Positions 1 through 7,752 of a DNA stretch of 64,000 nucleotides are shown here, one piece after another (position 1 is the stretch's first letter; the number at the start of each line of letters is the position of its first letter). Location of the stretch: NCBI RefSeq assembly GCF_902833055.1, contig NZ_CADFEJ010000001.1:248001-312000 (forward strand). The letters run 5' to 3'. The notes beneath the pieces were generated by a model, which saw only the letters and a list, made by a program, of their open reading frames with translations, did no database searches and was not told where the DNA came from. The stretch is from Burkholderia territorii. Its GTDB lineage: Bacteria > Pseudomonadota > Gammaproteobacteria > Burkholderiales > Burkholderiaceae. The translations under genes were made by a program, and so were the position numbers.

Positions 1-692
1 TGATCGGCGACCATCCACTCGAGGAACGCGCGCGCCTCGATGTCTTCCGCGGTGGATTCGCGGGCCTTCATGTCCTTGATCGTCGCGCGCGCGATGTCGA
101 CGATCTTCGGCCAGTCCTCGACCGATGCGCGGACGTCGCCGAGCACGCGTGCGATGTCGTCGCGCAGTGTGTCGAGCAGCGCGGCGTCGCCGCAGCGATC
201 GACTTCGAAATGAATGAACGACGCGAGCTGCGACTGGCCGTCGCCGGGCGTCGCGCCACCGGCATCGACGCGTTCGATTCCGCCGTTGCCGCCGCGCCAG
301 ATGCGGAACACCGGGTGCAGCGCGGAGTGCAGCGCGAGTCCGAGGCGATTGACGGCCATTGTGACCGAGTCGACCAGGAACGGCATGTCGTCGTTGACGA
401 TCTCGATCACCGTGTGATCCGAGTGCCAGCCGTGCTGTTCGAGAATCGGGTTGTAGACGCGCAGCCGTTCGCTGCCGGGCACGAATTTCTGGGCGGTCTG
501 CCAGTGCGCCATCGCGGCGCCGTAGAGGTCGGCGATGCTGCGATTCTGCAGATCGTCGGCGTCGACGAAATCGTAATAATGACGCAGGAACGGTTCGACG
601 ATCCGGAACGTGGCTTCGGGCAGGCGTCCGCGCGCGAATTCGACGACATCGGAGAGCAGGTGTGCGACGACTTCCTCGTTCTTCGCTTCCAT
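1..692 (-). CDS. NAD-specific glutamate dehydrogenase (large GDH family), N-terminal part only
   Basis: The first about 230 residues of the roughly 1600-residue NAD-dependent glutamate dehydrogenase, which converts glutamate to 2-oxoglutarate and ammonia in the cytoplasm; the rest lies beyond the left edge. The start ATG (690-692, reverse) is preceded by GAGGAGA. The translation opens MEAKNEEVVAHLLSDVVEFA and contains the family-typical stretch around HSDHTVIEIVNDDMPFLVDS, part of the N-terminal regulatory region. The catalytic domain cannot be inspected. The family call is from recognition of this N-terminus, with no catalytic residue visible here. Confidence 0.85.
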   Translation of the reverse strand, partial: MEAKNEEVVAHLLSDVVEFARGRLPEATFRIVEPFLRHYYDFVDADDLQNRSIADLYGAAMAHWQTAQKFVPGSERLRVYNPILEQHGWHSDHTVIEIVNDDMPFLVDSVTMAVNRLGLALHSALHPVFRIWRGGNGGIERVDAGGATPGDGQSQLASFIHFEVDRCGDAALLDTLRDDIARVLGDVRASVEDWPKIVDIARATIKDMKARESTAEDIEARAFLEWMVAD

Positions 693-841
693 GGCGGTCT
701 CCTCGTCGGGTGGCCATCGGCTGCTGCGTCTGTGCCGCATTATATGCGCCGATTGCGTGACAACGCGATGTGCGAGCGCACAACGCGTAGCGAGGAAGGG
801 AAGCCGCGTGCAACGCCGGCGCTGGGCGTTGCACGGGGGCG

Positions 842-1063
842 TCAGGCCAGGTCCGGCGGTTTCAGCTCGGGGTGTCGCGCGTAGAGCGGATTCATGAAGT
901 CGATCAGCATCGTGGTCAGCAGTTGCGATACGAATTCGCGATAGGCGACGAATTCCGACTCCGGACACGATGCCTTGACTTCCAGCAGGGAGCGATCCAG
1001 GTCGGCTCCCATTTGCAAGATCATGTCGTTGAGAACACTTGCGATTTGCTTGTCTGAGATCAC
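842..1063 (-). CDS. small hypothetical protein (73 aa)
   Basis: A short, probably helical, acidic protein with one cysteine and no signal peptide; I do not recognise a domain. The start is GTG at 1063, with an AGGG ribosome site that directly follows the stop codon of the next upstream small gene, which suggests translational coupling. It is the last gene of a three-gene minus-strand set (from 1954 down to 842) in a patch of lower GC than its surroundings. The C-terminus ends in a Pro/Leu-rich tail (RHPELKPPDLA). Whether it acts with the neighbouring secreted protein is unknown. Confidence 0.6.
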   Translation of the reverse strand: MISDKQIASVLNDMILQMGADLDRSLLEVKASCPESEFVAYREFVSQLLTTMLIDFMNPLYARHPELKPPDLA

Positions 1064-1075
1064 TTGTTCGCCCTT

Positions 1076-1354
1076 TTAGCATCCCGCCAACGCATTGCAG
1101 CTGTTGACGCAGTTCCAGAACTTGAATCCGAAGTTGCCGGTGGGCAAAGTCATTGCCGAGCATTTTGCTCTGCACATTGCTCGCCATTGCGCACAGGCCG
1201 ACGTGTGTCGGGGTTCCGGTGTCGTGTCGAGTGCGCGCGCACTGGCCACGGGACCGAGGAAAATGAAGTTCGCTGACTCTCGTTTCGTCGTATAGACGAC
1301 AGCCAGGTCGTCCGAAAATACTAACTCGGCGTCAATTGCTTGCTGACCTGTCAT
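1076..1354 (-). CDS. small cysteine-rich hypothetical protein (92 aa)
   Basis: An ATG-started frame between two other minus-strand genes, 21 nt downstream of one and 12 nt upstream of the next. The N-terminal half is ordinary. The C-terminal half carries six cysteines (54, 61, 65, 82, 86, 92), including two CxxxC pairs, and ends with an aromatic/Gly/Asn-rich stretch and a terminal Gly-Cys. This leader-plus-Cys-rich-tail layout resembles precursor peptides or disulfide-rich small proteins, but no maturation enzyme is visible nearby. The start has no clear ribosome site. Evidence that it is real: its stop codon abuts the ribosome site of the next gene. It could be spurious. Confidence 0.4.
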   Translation of the reverse strand: MTGQQAIDAELVFSDDLAVVYTTKRESANFIFLGPVASARALDTTPEPRHTSACAQWRAMCRAKCSAMTLPTGNFGFKFWNCVNSCNALAGC

Positions 1355-1375
1355 CTGACAAGTCGTCGTTGCCGG

Positions 1376-1954
1376 TCATGTCGTCACGCGATAGACATGC
1401 TCCCGACTGGAAGATTTCATCTTTCCGGTCAGCCGGCATTTGCCGATATTGATGGAAACGTCCACGAGGTTTGGGGCGATCTGCAGTTGCATCGCGGTAC
1501 CCGAAACCACCGTGGACCACTTTCCCGGACGGATCTCTTCTTGAACCTTGTGGCGAGACCGGTAGGGCTTTGCGACAAAGCTCGTGGTGTCGCCGTCGAT
1601 GCTCAGCATCACACCGATCGATTGACTGCTCGTCTCCTGAATTCCGATCGTGATGTCGGACGAAATCGACGTCCCCGGAATATACTCGGTGCCGGTTGGA
1701 CCGTTTCGTTGATCGTAGACGATGTACCCTGAAATATTGTTCTTGTTTCCGTAGACGATTAGAAAACGTTCTTGGGATACCTTGACGATTTTGTAGTCTG
1801 TACCGTTTTCGACCGCTTCCCATATCCGCACGGCAAGCGAAGGAGTTGGTCTGACGGATTCAATTGCCAACGAGCTTCCGAAGCCGGTGCTCGAGAAGGA
1901 AATCAAAGAAAACAGCAGCGCAGCAAAATAGCCTTTGAGTGTCGTGATTTTCAT
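1376..1954 (-). CDS. hypothetical secreted protein (192 aa)
   Basis: A likely exported protein: residues 1-28 form a signal peptide (Lys-containing start, hydrophobic FAALLFSLISF core, small residues at the end). The mature part is rich in Ser, Thr, Ile and Val, with alternating polar and hydrophobic residues suggesting beta structure; no family recognised. I chose the ATG at 1954 because it puts the signal peptide at the N-terminus; an in-frame TTG lies 15 nt upstream. Base composition is clearly more AT-rich than in the flanking metabolic genes, consistent with recent acquisition. It is first in a possible operon with the two small genes downstream. Confidence 0.65.
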   Translation of the reverse strand: MKITTLKGYFAALLFSLISFSSTGFGSSLAIESVRPTPSLAVRIWEAVENGTDYKIVKVSQERFLIVYGNKNNISGYIVYDQRNGPTGTEYIPGTSISSDITIGIQETSSQSIGVMLSIDGDTTSFVAKPYRSRHKVQEEIRPGKWSTVVSGTAMQLQIAPNLVDVSINIGKCRLTGKMKSSSREHVYRVTT

Positions 1955-2288
1955 GGCGTTGGCCTGCAATGATGGGTTGAAGATCGGCTCGGTCTTGATT
2001 GCCGGATTTCATTGCTGGCGCCGCCGCTGGGGCGATTGGCTGGCTGGAGTGTTTCGGATGCTGATTTATTGAATTTGATTGGTTATGCAGATTGATATAC
2101 GGAAAATCGGAAGATGCCTGTGCCAACGAAAGCTAATTGCCGCGAGACTGATTGTCAACGCCAATATATCGAGATAGCGGCGGAATTCGACATGTGCGAA
2201 TTGCAGGCCTCCTTTTTCGACGTGAAAAAGGAGGCATTCGAGTAGCGGGAGTTCAAGCGCAACACACCCGCAGATCGAGCGGCACTAT
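1955..2288. other. gene-free AT-rich spacer with a 17-bp hairpin
   Basis: No convincing gene. It contains the presumed promoter of the secreted-protein gene and, at 2197-2240, an inverted repeat: a perfect 12-bp stem (GCCTCCTTTTTC / GAAAAAGGAGGC, loop GACGT) extended by CGAAT/ATTCG outside a 5-nt bulge. The hairpin lies 50 nt past the stop of the tautomerase gene, but neither flank has a run of T, so it is not a standard terminator. Confidence 0.5.
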
Positions 2289-2477
2289 TCAGCGCTCGTC
2301 GCTCCACAGCTTGCCCGCCGTCGCCCAGTTTTCCTTCTTCACGTCGGCGAGAATGATGTCGACCGAGCCCGGGTCGCACCCGAGCGTCTCGCACGTGACG
2401 CGCGTGATCGCCTCGACGAACGCACGCTTCTGCTCGACCGTGCGGCCTTCGAACAACTGGATATTGAATGTCGGCAT
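2289..2477 (-). CDS. 4-oxalocrotonate tautomerase family protein (62 aa)
   Basis: A tautomerase-superfamily monomer of the usual size (about 62 residues). After removal of Met the protein begins PTFNIQLFEG, so Pro1, the catalytic base of this family, is in place. Such enzymes are homohexamers that shift keto-enol double bonds; the substrate cannot be told from sequence. I chose the start at 2477 because it exposes Pro1; an upstream in-frame extension would bury it. It follows the class II aldolase gene by about 60 nt on the same strand and may be co-transcribed with it. Confidence 0.85.
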   Translation of the reverse strand: MPTFNIQLFEGRTVEQKRAFVEAITRVTCETLGCDPGSVDIILADVKKENWATAGKLWSDER

Positions 2478-2536
2478 GACTGGATACTCCGATGGTGGGT
2501 TGAACGATTCGTCGGGAGAGTGTCGAGGGCGGGCGT

Positions 2537-3313
2537 TCAGTCGCGATACGACGGGTCGATCCGGTCGAGGCGGCGCAGCAGCGCCGGCCATTCCAGTTCG
2601 CCCTCGATCGCGCCGCCGTCGCGCAACTGCGCCGCGGTGCGCGTGGCGACGGCCGGTTCCGGCAACACGAGCGGCCCGCCGCCTGCCTGCGCGCGGATCT
2701 GGATGTCGCAGGCCTTGATCAGCGTATCCATCAAGACATACGCCTCGGCGACGGTCCGGCCGACCGTCAGCGTGCCGTGATTGCGCAACAGCATCGCGGA
2801 TTTCGCGCCGAGGCTGGCGGTCAGCCGCGCGCCTTCGGCCGGCGAGAACGCGAGCGCCTCGTAGTCGTGATACGCGAGATCGCCGTGAAACCGCAGCGCG
2901 TGCTGCGACGCGGGCAGCAGCCCGTCGCGCTGGATCGACACGGCGATGCCGGCCGTATTGTGCAGATGCATCACGCAGACGGCGTCCGGCCGTGCCGCAT
3001 GCACGGCCGCGTGGAGCGCGAAGCCGGTCACGTTGACTGCGTGCTCGCCGTCGCCGATCCGGTTGCCGGCCAGGTCGATCTTCACGAGATTCGATGCGCG
3101 TACCTCGTCGAACGCAAGGCCGAACGGGTTGATCAGGAAATGCCCGGGTTCGCCCGGCACCGTCGCGGACAGATGGGTGTAGATCAGGTCGTCCCAGCCG
3201 TTCAGCGCGACGAGGCGATAGGCGGCGGCGAGATCGACACGCACCCGGCGCTCGGCGTCCGAGATCGGCCCGCCGGGCTTCACGGTGTCAGGACGGTGTG
3301 CGAATGACGACAT
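2537..3313 (-). CDS. class II aldolase/adducin family protein
   Basis: A 258-residue zinc-dependent class II aldolase or decarboxylase of the adducin/FucA fold. Visible family marks: the WDDLIYTHLSA region near the N-terminus, the HLHN pair giving two zinc histidines at about residues 117-119, and a third histidine in the RNHGT loop near 179. Length is normal. The start has GGAGAACCCG in front. Its first 26 nt overlap the end of the urea transporter gene, suggesting coupling. Substrate unknown; relatives act on phosphorylated or carboxylated sugars, while many paralogues in Burkholderia are uncharacterised. Confidence 0.85.
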   Translation of the reverse strand: MSSFAHRPDTVKPGGPISDAERRVRVDLAAAYRLVALNGWDDLIYTHLSATVPGEPGHFLINPFGLAFDEVRASNLVKIDLAGNRIGDGEHAVNVTGFALHAAVHAARPDAVCVMHLHNTAGIAVSIQRDGLLPASQHALRFHGDLAYHDYEALAFSPAEGARLTASLGAKSAMLLRNHGTLTVGRTVAEAYVLMDTLIKACDIQIRAQAGGGPLVLPEPAVATRTAAQLRDGGAIEGELEWPALLRRLDRIDPSYRD

Positions 3314-4181
3314 CGGGTTCTCCGAGGGTGAAGCGGCGCGCGACGATCACCGTGATCCACGACGCGACAGCGAACGGGGCCGTGAACGCAGGCAGGTCCG
3401 CGCGCGTCGCGAGCCACTGGATCAGCGCGGCGAGTGCGGCGGCGGCGAACGCCGCGCGCGGCCCGCGCGGCATCAGCGCGAGCGCGGCAAGCGCGCCGTT
3501 GATGCCGAGCAGGCCATCCGCGAACGACGTGCCGTTCGCGCCGGACGCGACGAGCAGCACGGTCGACACGATCGCGCCGCCGAGCGCGAATGCGGCCGCG
3601 CGGCGCGACGCGACGGCGAGGCCGGCGACGATCAGCATGCCAGCCCACGGGCCTTGCGCAAAGGTGGTCTGTGCGAGGCCCGACAACAGCGCATCGGCGA
3701 CGGCAGGCAGCGTAAGCGGCGCAGTCGTCGCCGCATCGCTCGGATGCTGCGAAGCAACAAACGGCAGCCACAGCGCGGTGACGACGAGGCACGGGCTCGA
3801 ATACGGGCACTGGCGCCAGCGGGCGAGCGGCACACGCATCGCGCGCTGCACGAGCGCCGCGCCGATCGAGACCACCGGCACGAGCGCGATGGCGGCGAGC
3901 GACGAAGGCGCGAACAGCACGGCGATCAGCGCGGCGAGCGCGCCGTTGAAGCCGTGCAGCCCTTGTTCGATGTCGCGGGGCTCGCTGCCCGTGAGCACGG
4001 CGACCATGCTGGCGGCGGCCGAGCCGACCAGCGCCGCGGATGCGAGCCGCAGGTCGGTCAGCGCCAGCGCGGCGAGCAACAGCGCGCCGGTGACTGCATT
4101 CGCCTGCAGCACCATTTGCCCGACGCCGCGCAGCAGGGTGCGCAGGTCGATCGACGGCGAGGCAGGGCGGGCGACAGGCAT
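3288..4181 (-). CDS. urea transporter family protein
   Basis: A 297-residue hydrophobic protein with about ten membrane segments in two homologous halves, each carrying the glycine/asparagine signature of SLC14-type urea channels (GLHGFNGALAA in the first half, GLLGINGALAA in the second). It would pass urea across the inner membrane passively. The ATG at 4181 was chosen because sequence upstream of it is Arg/Pro-rich and lacks family resemblance; the ribosome site is weak. No urease genes are in view. The aldolase gene begins inside its last codons. Confidence 0.8.
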   Translation of the reverse strand: MPVARPASPSIDLRTLLRGVGQMVLQANAVTGALLLAALALTDLRLASAALVGSAAASMVAVLTGSEPRDIEQGLHGFNGALAALIAVLFAPSSLAAIALVPVVSIGAALVQRAMRVPLARWRQCPYSSPCLVVTALWLPFVASQHPSDAATTAPLTLPAVADALLSGLAQTTFAQGPWAGMLIVAGLAVASRRAAAFALGGAIVSTVLLVASGANGTSFADGLLGINGALAALALMPRGPRAAFAAAALAALIQWLATRADLPAFTAPFAVASWITVIVARRFTLGEPDVVIRTPS

Positions 4182-4441
4182 GGCGGCGGTGGGACAGGAG
4201 GAGCCGCGAGCATAGGACACAATGCCGTGCACCGGAATAGGGAATTCTGGATAGTCAGGATTTGTGGTGGATGCCCCGAATTGGGGAATGGCGATGCCGG
4301 GGGCTGCATTGGCGGTGTCGCGACACATTGCCGGTGTCGGTGGGCGGGTTCGTGGCACTGGCCGGTTCTCGCGGCCGTTTGCGTCGCCGAGCGGAATTCG
4401 TGCGACGATGACCGACATCGAATCGATCGGGAGGCGAAAGC

Positions 4442-4996
4442 ATGCGCGAGGTGCGTTGGGCGTCGCTGGAGGGCGACGGCGTCGAACATCTGACATTCGA
4501 CCGGAGCGCCGGCGGCATCGTCGTCGAAAGCGCGGTGGTCGGCCAGCGCTACGGCCGCGCCTACGGGCTCGCGTATCGCGTCGAATGCGATTCCCGCTGG
4601 CGCGTGACGTACGCGGTGCTCAAGGTGATGGGCGGCGGCACGCTGGCGTTGCAGGGCGACGGCGCCGGGCATTGGCGCGACGGTTCGGGCCGCGCGCTGC
4701 CGGAACTGGACGGTTGTGTCGACATCGACATCGCGGCGACGCCGTTCACGAATTCGCTGCCGATCGGCCGCCTCGGTCTCGCACGCGGCGAGCGGCGGCC
4801 GATCGACGTCGCATACGTTTCGACGCCCGACCTGAAGGTGACGCCGGTCAAGCAGGCGTATACGTGCATCGAGCCGGGCCGGCGCTACCGCTACGAAGGC
4901 ATTTTCCGAAACTTCACGGCGGAAATGGACATCGACGCCGACGGGCTCGTGATCGACTACGAGACGCTGTTCAGGCGCCTGCCGGCATTGCGCTGA
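4442..4996 (+). CDS. putative glycolipid-binding family protein (PF06475-like)
   Basis: A 184-residue soluble protein of the family annotated as putative glycolipid-binding. Predicted mostly beta strands, with the typical opening (WASLEGDGVEHL), a central LPELDGCVDIDI block and a C-terminal YEGIFRNFTAEMDIDADGLV block. No signal peptide. The start has a good GGGAGG site 7 nt upstream. It is transcribed away from the urea transporter and its 3' end overlaps the convergent alpha/beta hydrolase gene by about 40 nt. The biochemical role of the family is not established. Confidence 0.8.
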   Translation: MREVRWASLEGDGVEHLTFDRSAGGIVVESAVVGQRYGRAYGLAYRVECDSRWRVTYAVLKVMGGGTLALQGDGAGHWRDGSGRALPELDGCVDIDIAATPFTNSLPIGRLGLARGERRPIDVAYVSTPDLKVTPVKQAYTCIEPGRRYRYEGIFRNFTAEMDIDADGLVIDYETLFRRLPALR

Positions 4997-5886
4997 ACCG
5001 TCGCCGCTTGCGTCGCTGCCGCCGGTGCTGCCGCGACCGCCGGCCTTTCATGCGCGGCCGCGAACCGGTCGATTCGGGCCGCGATCAGCTCCGGATTGCG
5101 CATCACGATCCAGTGCGCGCCGTCGATTTCCTCGCGCACGTGCTCGCCGAGCCAGCGATCGAGGTCGACCGACATCTCGGGCGTGACGTAGCGGTCGCGC
5201 ACCGGCACGAGGATCTGCACCGGCGCCTGCGCATATCGCTCGCGCGGCTTTCTCGCCCGCGCGAGGAAGTTCGCGCGGTAAAGCTGCAACCCGTTCAGCG
5301 CGTTCTTCAACTGCGCGGGATCGCGCTCCGGCCGCACGCGCTCGGTCAGTTGCAGCCAGCGCGGCCACAGCGCGGCGCCGCCGAGGCGCCAGACCAGCGA
5401 CGGCACGACTGGCAGGTGGAAGAACGCGATGTACCACGACTTCAGGCTTTGCTTGAGCCGCATCTTCGCGCGGAACACGTGGTCGAGGCACGGGCCCGAG
5501 ATCGACGTGAACGACGCGATCCGGCCGCGAAACGCGGGATCGGTCACGGCCTCCCAGCACTGGATCGATCCCCAGTCGTGACCGACCAGATGGAACGGCC
5601 GGCCGCCGCACGTCGCGTCGGCCACCGCCTTCAGGTCCTCCGCGAGCCGCGCGAGCGCGTAGTCCGCGCGGCGGCGCGGCGCATCGGATGCGCCTGCGCC
5701 CCGCACGTCGTACGCGATCACGCGATAGCGCTTCGCGAGCCGAGCACGGACCGGCGCCCACACGGCCGCCGAATCGGGATAACCGTGCACGAGGATCAGC
5801 GGCGGCGCGCGCCGCGGTCCGCTGACGTAGACGGCGAGCTTCACGTCGCCGGAGCGGACGGTCAGCATCTCGTGTGTGCGCGCCAT
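4957..5886 (-). CDS. alpha/beta hydrolase, epoxide hydrolase-like
   Basis: A 309-residue alpha/beta hydrolase. The oxyanion motif HGYPDS (34-39) and the nucleophile elbow GHDWGS (102-107) are clear. The nucleophile is Asp104, not Ser, which places it with epoxide hydrolases and haloalkane dehalogenases rather than esterases; the catalytic His is probably in the DGAHWIV segment. Last gene of the four-gene operon led by the monooxygenase, starting 4 nt after the preceding stop. I chose the start at 5886 because it fits this spacing. The substrate is unknown, but oxygenase plus epoxide hydrolase in one operon suggests sequential oxidation and opening of a hydrophobic compound. Confidence 0.88.
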   Translation of the reverse strand: MARTHEMLTVRSGDVKLAVYVSGPRRAPPLILVHGYPDSAAVWAPVRARLAKRYRVIAYDVRGAGASDAPRRRADYALARLAEDLKAVADATCGGRPFHLVGHDWGSIQCWEAVTDPAFRGRIASFTSISGPCLDHVFRAKMRLKQSLKSWYIAFFHLPVVPSLVWRLGGAALWPRWLQLTERVRPERDPAQLKNALNGLQLYRANFLARARKPRERYAQAPVQILVPVRDRYVTPEMSVDLDRWLGEHVREEIDGAHWIVMRNPELIAARIDRFAAAHERPAVAAAPAAATQAATVQRNAGRRLNSVS

Positions 5887-5890
5887 GACG

Positions 5891-6796
5891 TCATGCCTGC
5901 GCAACCGGATGCAGCGGCACGCGGCGCGGGGCGGCCTGCGCGGCATGGCGCGCGTTGGTCGCGTCGATGTTCGCGAGCAGCGTGTCGAGCCCCTGCAGGT
6001 ACTGATGGTTGTCGTGGTCCCACGGATGGAAGCCGGGGCGGAAGTAGTCGAGCCATTCGCGCGCGATGCTCGGGAATACGCCGTGCTTCGGGCTGTACAG
6101 GTACTTGACGAGGCGCCACATGCCGCCGAACCTGCCGTGCTCGCGACGGTGCGCGAGCATCAGGCGAACGTGGAAGTCGAACACGATCGCCCAGAACAAC
6201 ACCGTCGTCGTCAGCATCGTGCCCGTGCGCAGCAGGTAGCTGCCGAGGCCCGGCTTCATCACGGCGTTCCATACGTCGTACGACACGGCCTTGTGCTCGG
6301 TTTCCTCCATCGCGTGCCACATCCACATCTGCTGATAGCCTTCGACCGATCCGTCGATCCGGTGTTCGTGGCCCGACAGCAGCTGGTTCGCGAGGATCGC
6401 CGTGTAGTGTTCGAGCGCGATCGTGATCGCGAGCTGCATCGAATGCGGCAGCACCTTCTTGAAGAAGCCGAGGATCGCCCACAGCCGCTTGTCGAGCTTG
6501 TGCGCGGGCAGGCCGGACGACTGCAGCAGGTCGTTGTACTCGATGTGCTCGCGCGTGTGCATCGCTTCCTGGCCGATGAAGCCGAGCACCTGCTTCTTCA
6601 GTTCGGGATCCTCGATGCGGTCGCGGTAGTTGCGCACCGAATCCATGAAGAAGCGCTCGCCGGCCGGGAACAGCAGCGACAGCGCGTTCATGAAGTGCGT
6701 GACGGGCACGCCCTGGACGTGCCAGTCCTTCGCGCGTTCGGGCGGCAGCGCGAAACGGATGTCGCGCCGTACCGGCATCATGTGCGGGGTCGTCAT
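5891..6796 (-). CDS. predicted metal-dependent hydrolase (PF10118-like)
   Basis: A 301-residue protein of the uncharacterised metal-dependent hydrolase family PF10118. His/Glu clusters typical of a ferritin-like diiron site are visible: GQEAMHTREHIEYN, ALEHYTAI and WHAMEETEHKAVSYD. The start at 6796 has an excellent GGGAGGAG site and overlaps the stop of the upstream SDR gene as ATGA, so translation is coupled. The same family commonly sits beside SDR and flavin monooxygenase genes in actinobacteria and proteobacteria. The reaction is not known; the diiron-like residues make an oxygenase or desaturase-type role as plausible as hydrolysis. Confidence 0.88.
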   Translation of the reverse strand: MTTPHMMPVRRDIRFALPPERAKDWHVQGVPVTHFMNALSLLFPAGERFFMDSVRNYRDRIEDPELKKQVLGFIGQEAMHTREHIEYNDLLQSSGLPAHKLDKRLWAILGFFKKVLPHSMQLAITIALEHYTAILANQLLSGHEHRIDGSVEGYQQMWMWHAMEETEHKAVSYDVWNAVMKPGLGSYLLRTGTMLTTTVLFWAIVFDFHVRLMLAHRREHGRFGGMWRLVKYLYSPKHGVFPSIAREWLDYFRPGFHPWDHDNHQYLQGLDTLLANIDATNARHAAQAAPRRVPLHPVAQA

Positions 6797-7731
6797 GATT
6801 GTTCTCCTCCCTGATTGCCTGCGTTGTTGTAGGTGGCGTGAAGCGGCGCGGCCGCCGGCGCGCCGTAGCGCGACGCCGCGCGGCGGGCCTTCGCGGCCTC
6901 GCGGCGCGTCGCGAGCACGACGAGCGCCTGGTATGCGGCCGGCAGCGTACGCGCCATCCAGTCCGCCGCTTTCGCGTCGCGGCCGATCAGCACGCGGCGC
7001 TTGTTCTTGCGCACGCCGGCGAGGATCGTGCGCGCGGCGTCGTCGGCGGTCGTGATGAAGAACTTCTCGAAGCTGTCCTTGCCTTGCTGCTCGCTCTCGA
7101 CGATGAAGCCGACCATGTTCTTCGCGACGCGGCTCGATTGCGCGATGTTGGTGCGGATGCCGCCCGGATGCACGCAGGTGGCGGACACGCCGCACTTCAT
7201 CATGTCGAGTTCCTGCCGCAGCGATTCGGTGAAGCCGCGCACCGCGAACTTGGTCGCGTTGTAGCCGCTCATCCCCGGCTGCGAGAAGATCCCGAAGATG
7301 CTCGACGTGTTGATCACGTGACCGTCGCCCGATGCCTTCAGGTGCGGCAGGAACGCCTTCGTGCCATGCACGACGCCCCAGAAGTTGATGTTCACGATCC
7401 ACTCGAGATCGCTGTACTCCATGCCTTCGATCGTGCTCGACAGCGCGACGCCCGCGTTGTTGAAGATCAGGTTGACCTTGCCGTGTTCCTTCGCGGTGTC
7501 GTCGGCCCACGCGAACATCGCGTCGCGGTCGCCGACGTCGAGCACGCGCGTCGACACGCGCACGTTCGGCGCGATGGCCCGCACGATCCGCTCGGTTTCG
7601 GCGAGGCCGACGCCGTTCTTGTCCGCGAGCGACACGTGGCAGCCCGCCTGCGCGAGCTGAACGGCGAGCGAGCGGCCCATGCCCGAGCCCGCGCCCGTGA
7701 TCGCGGCAACCTTGTTGGAGAAATCTCTCAT
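6793..7731 (-). CDS. short-chain dehydrogenase/reductase
   Basis: A 312-residue SDR. The NAD(P)-binding glycine motif TGAGSGMG lies at residues 12-19, the NNAG motif near 91, and the catalytic Ser and YNATK in the block around residues 143-160. A C-terminal extension of about 50 residues is Ala/Arg-rich and variable. Second gene of the operon, 21 nt after the monooxygenase stop and overlapping the hydrolase start by 4 nt. It probably oxidises or reduces an alcohol/ketone handled by the adjacent monooxygenase. Resemblance to the mycobacterial SadH type is from memory only. Confidence 0.9.
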   Translation of the reverse strand: MRDFSNKVAAITGAGSGMGRSLAVQLAQAGCHVSLADKNGVGLAETERIVRAIAPNVRVSTRVLDVGDRDAMFAWADDTAKEHGKVNLIFNNAGVALSSTIEGMEYSDLEWIVNINFWGVVHGTKAFLPHLKASGDGHVINTSSIFGIFSQPGMSGYNATKFAVRGFTESLRQELDMMKCGVSATCVHPGGIRTNIAQSSRVAKNMVGFIVESEQQGKDSFEKFFITTADDAARTILAGVRKNKRRVLIGRDAKAADWMARTLPAAYQALVVLATRREAAKARRAASRYGAPAAAPLHATYNNAGNQGGEQS

Positions 7732-7752
7732 GTCGGTGGCTCCTTGTCTGAC

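Noticed and set aside
1860-2126. Extra small minus-strand gene overlapping the secreted-protein gene
   Set aside because: It overlaps the signal peptide region out of frame and has no ribosome site; composition alone explains the open frame.
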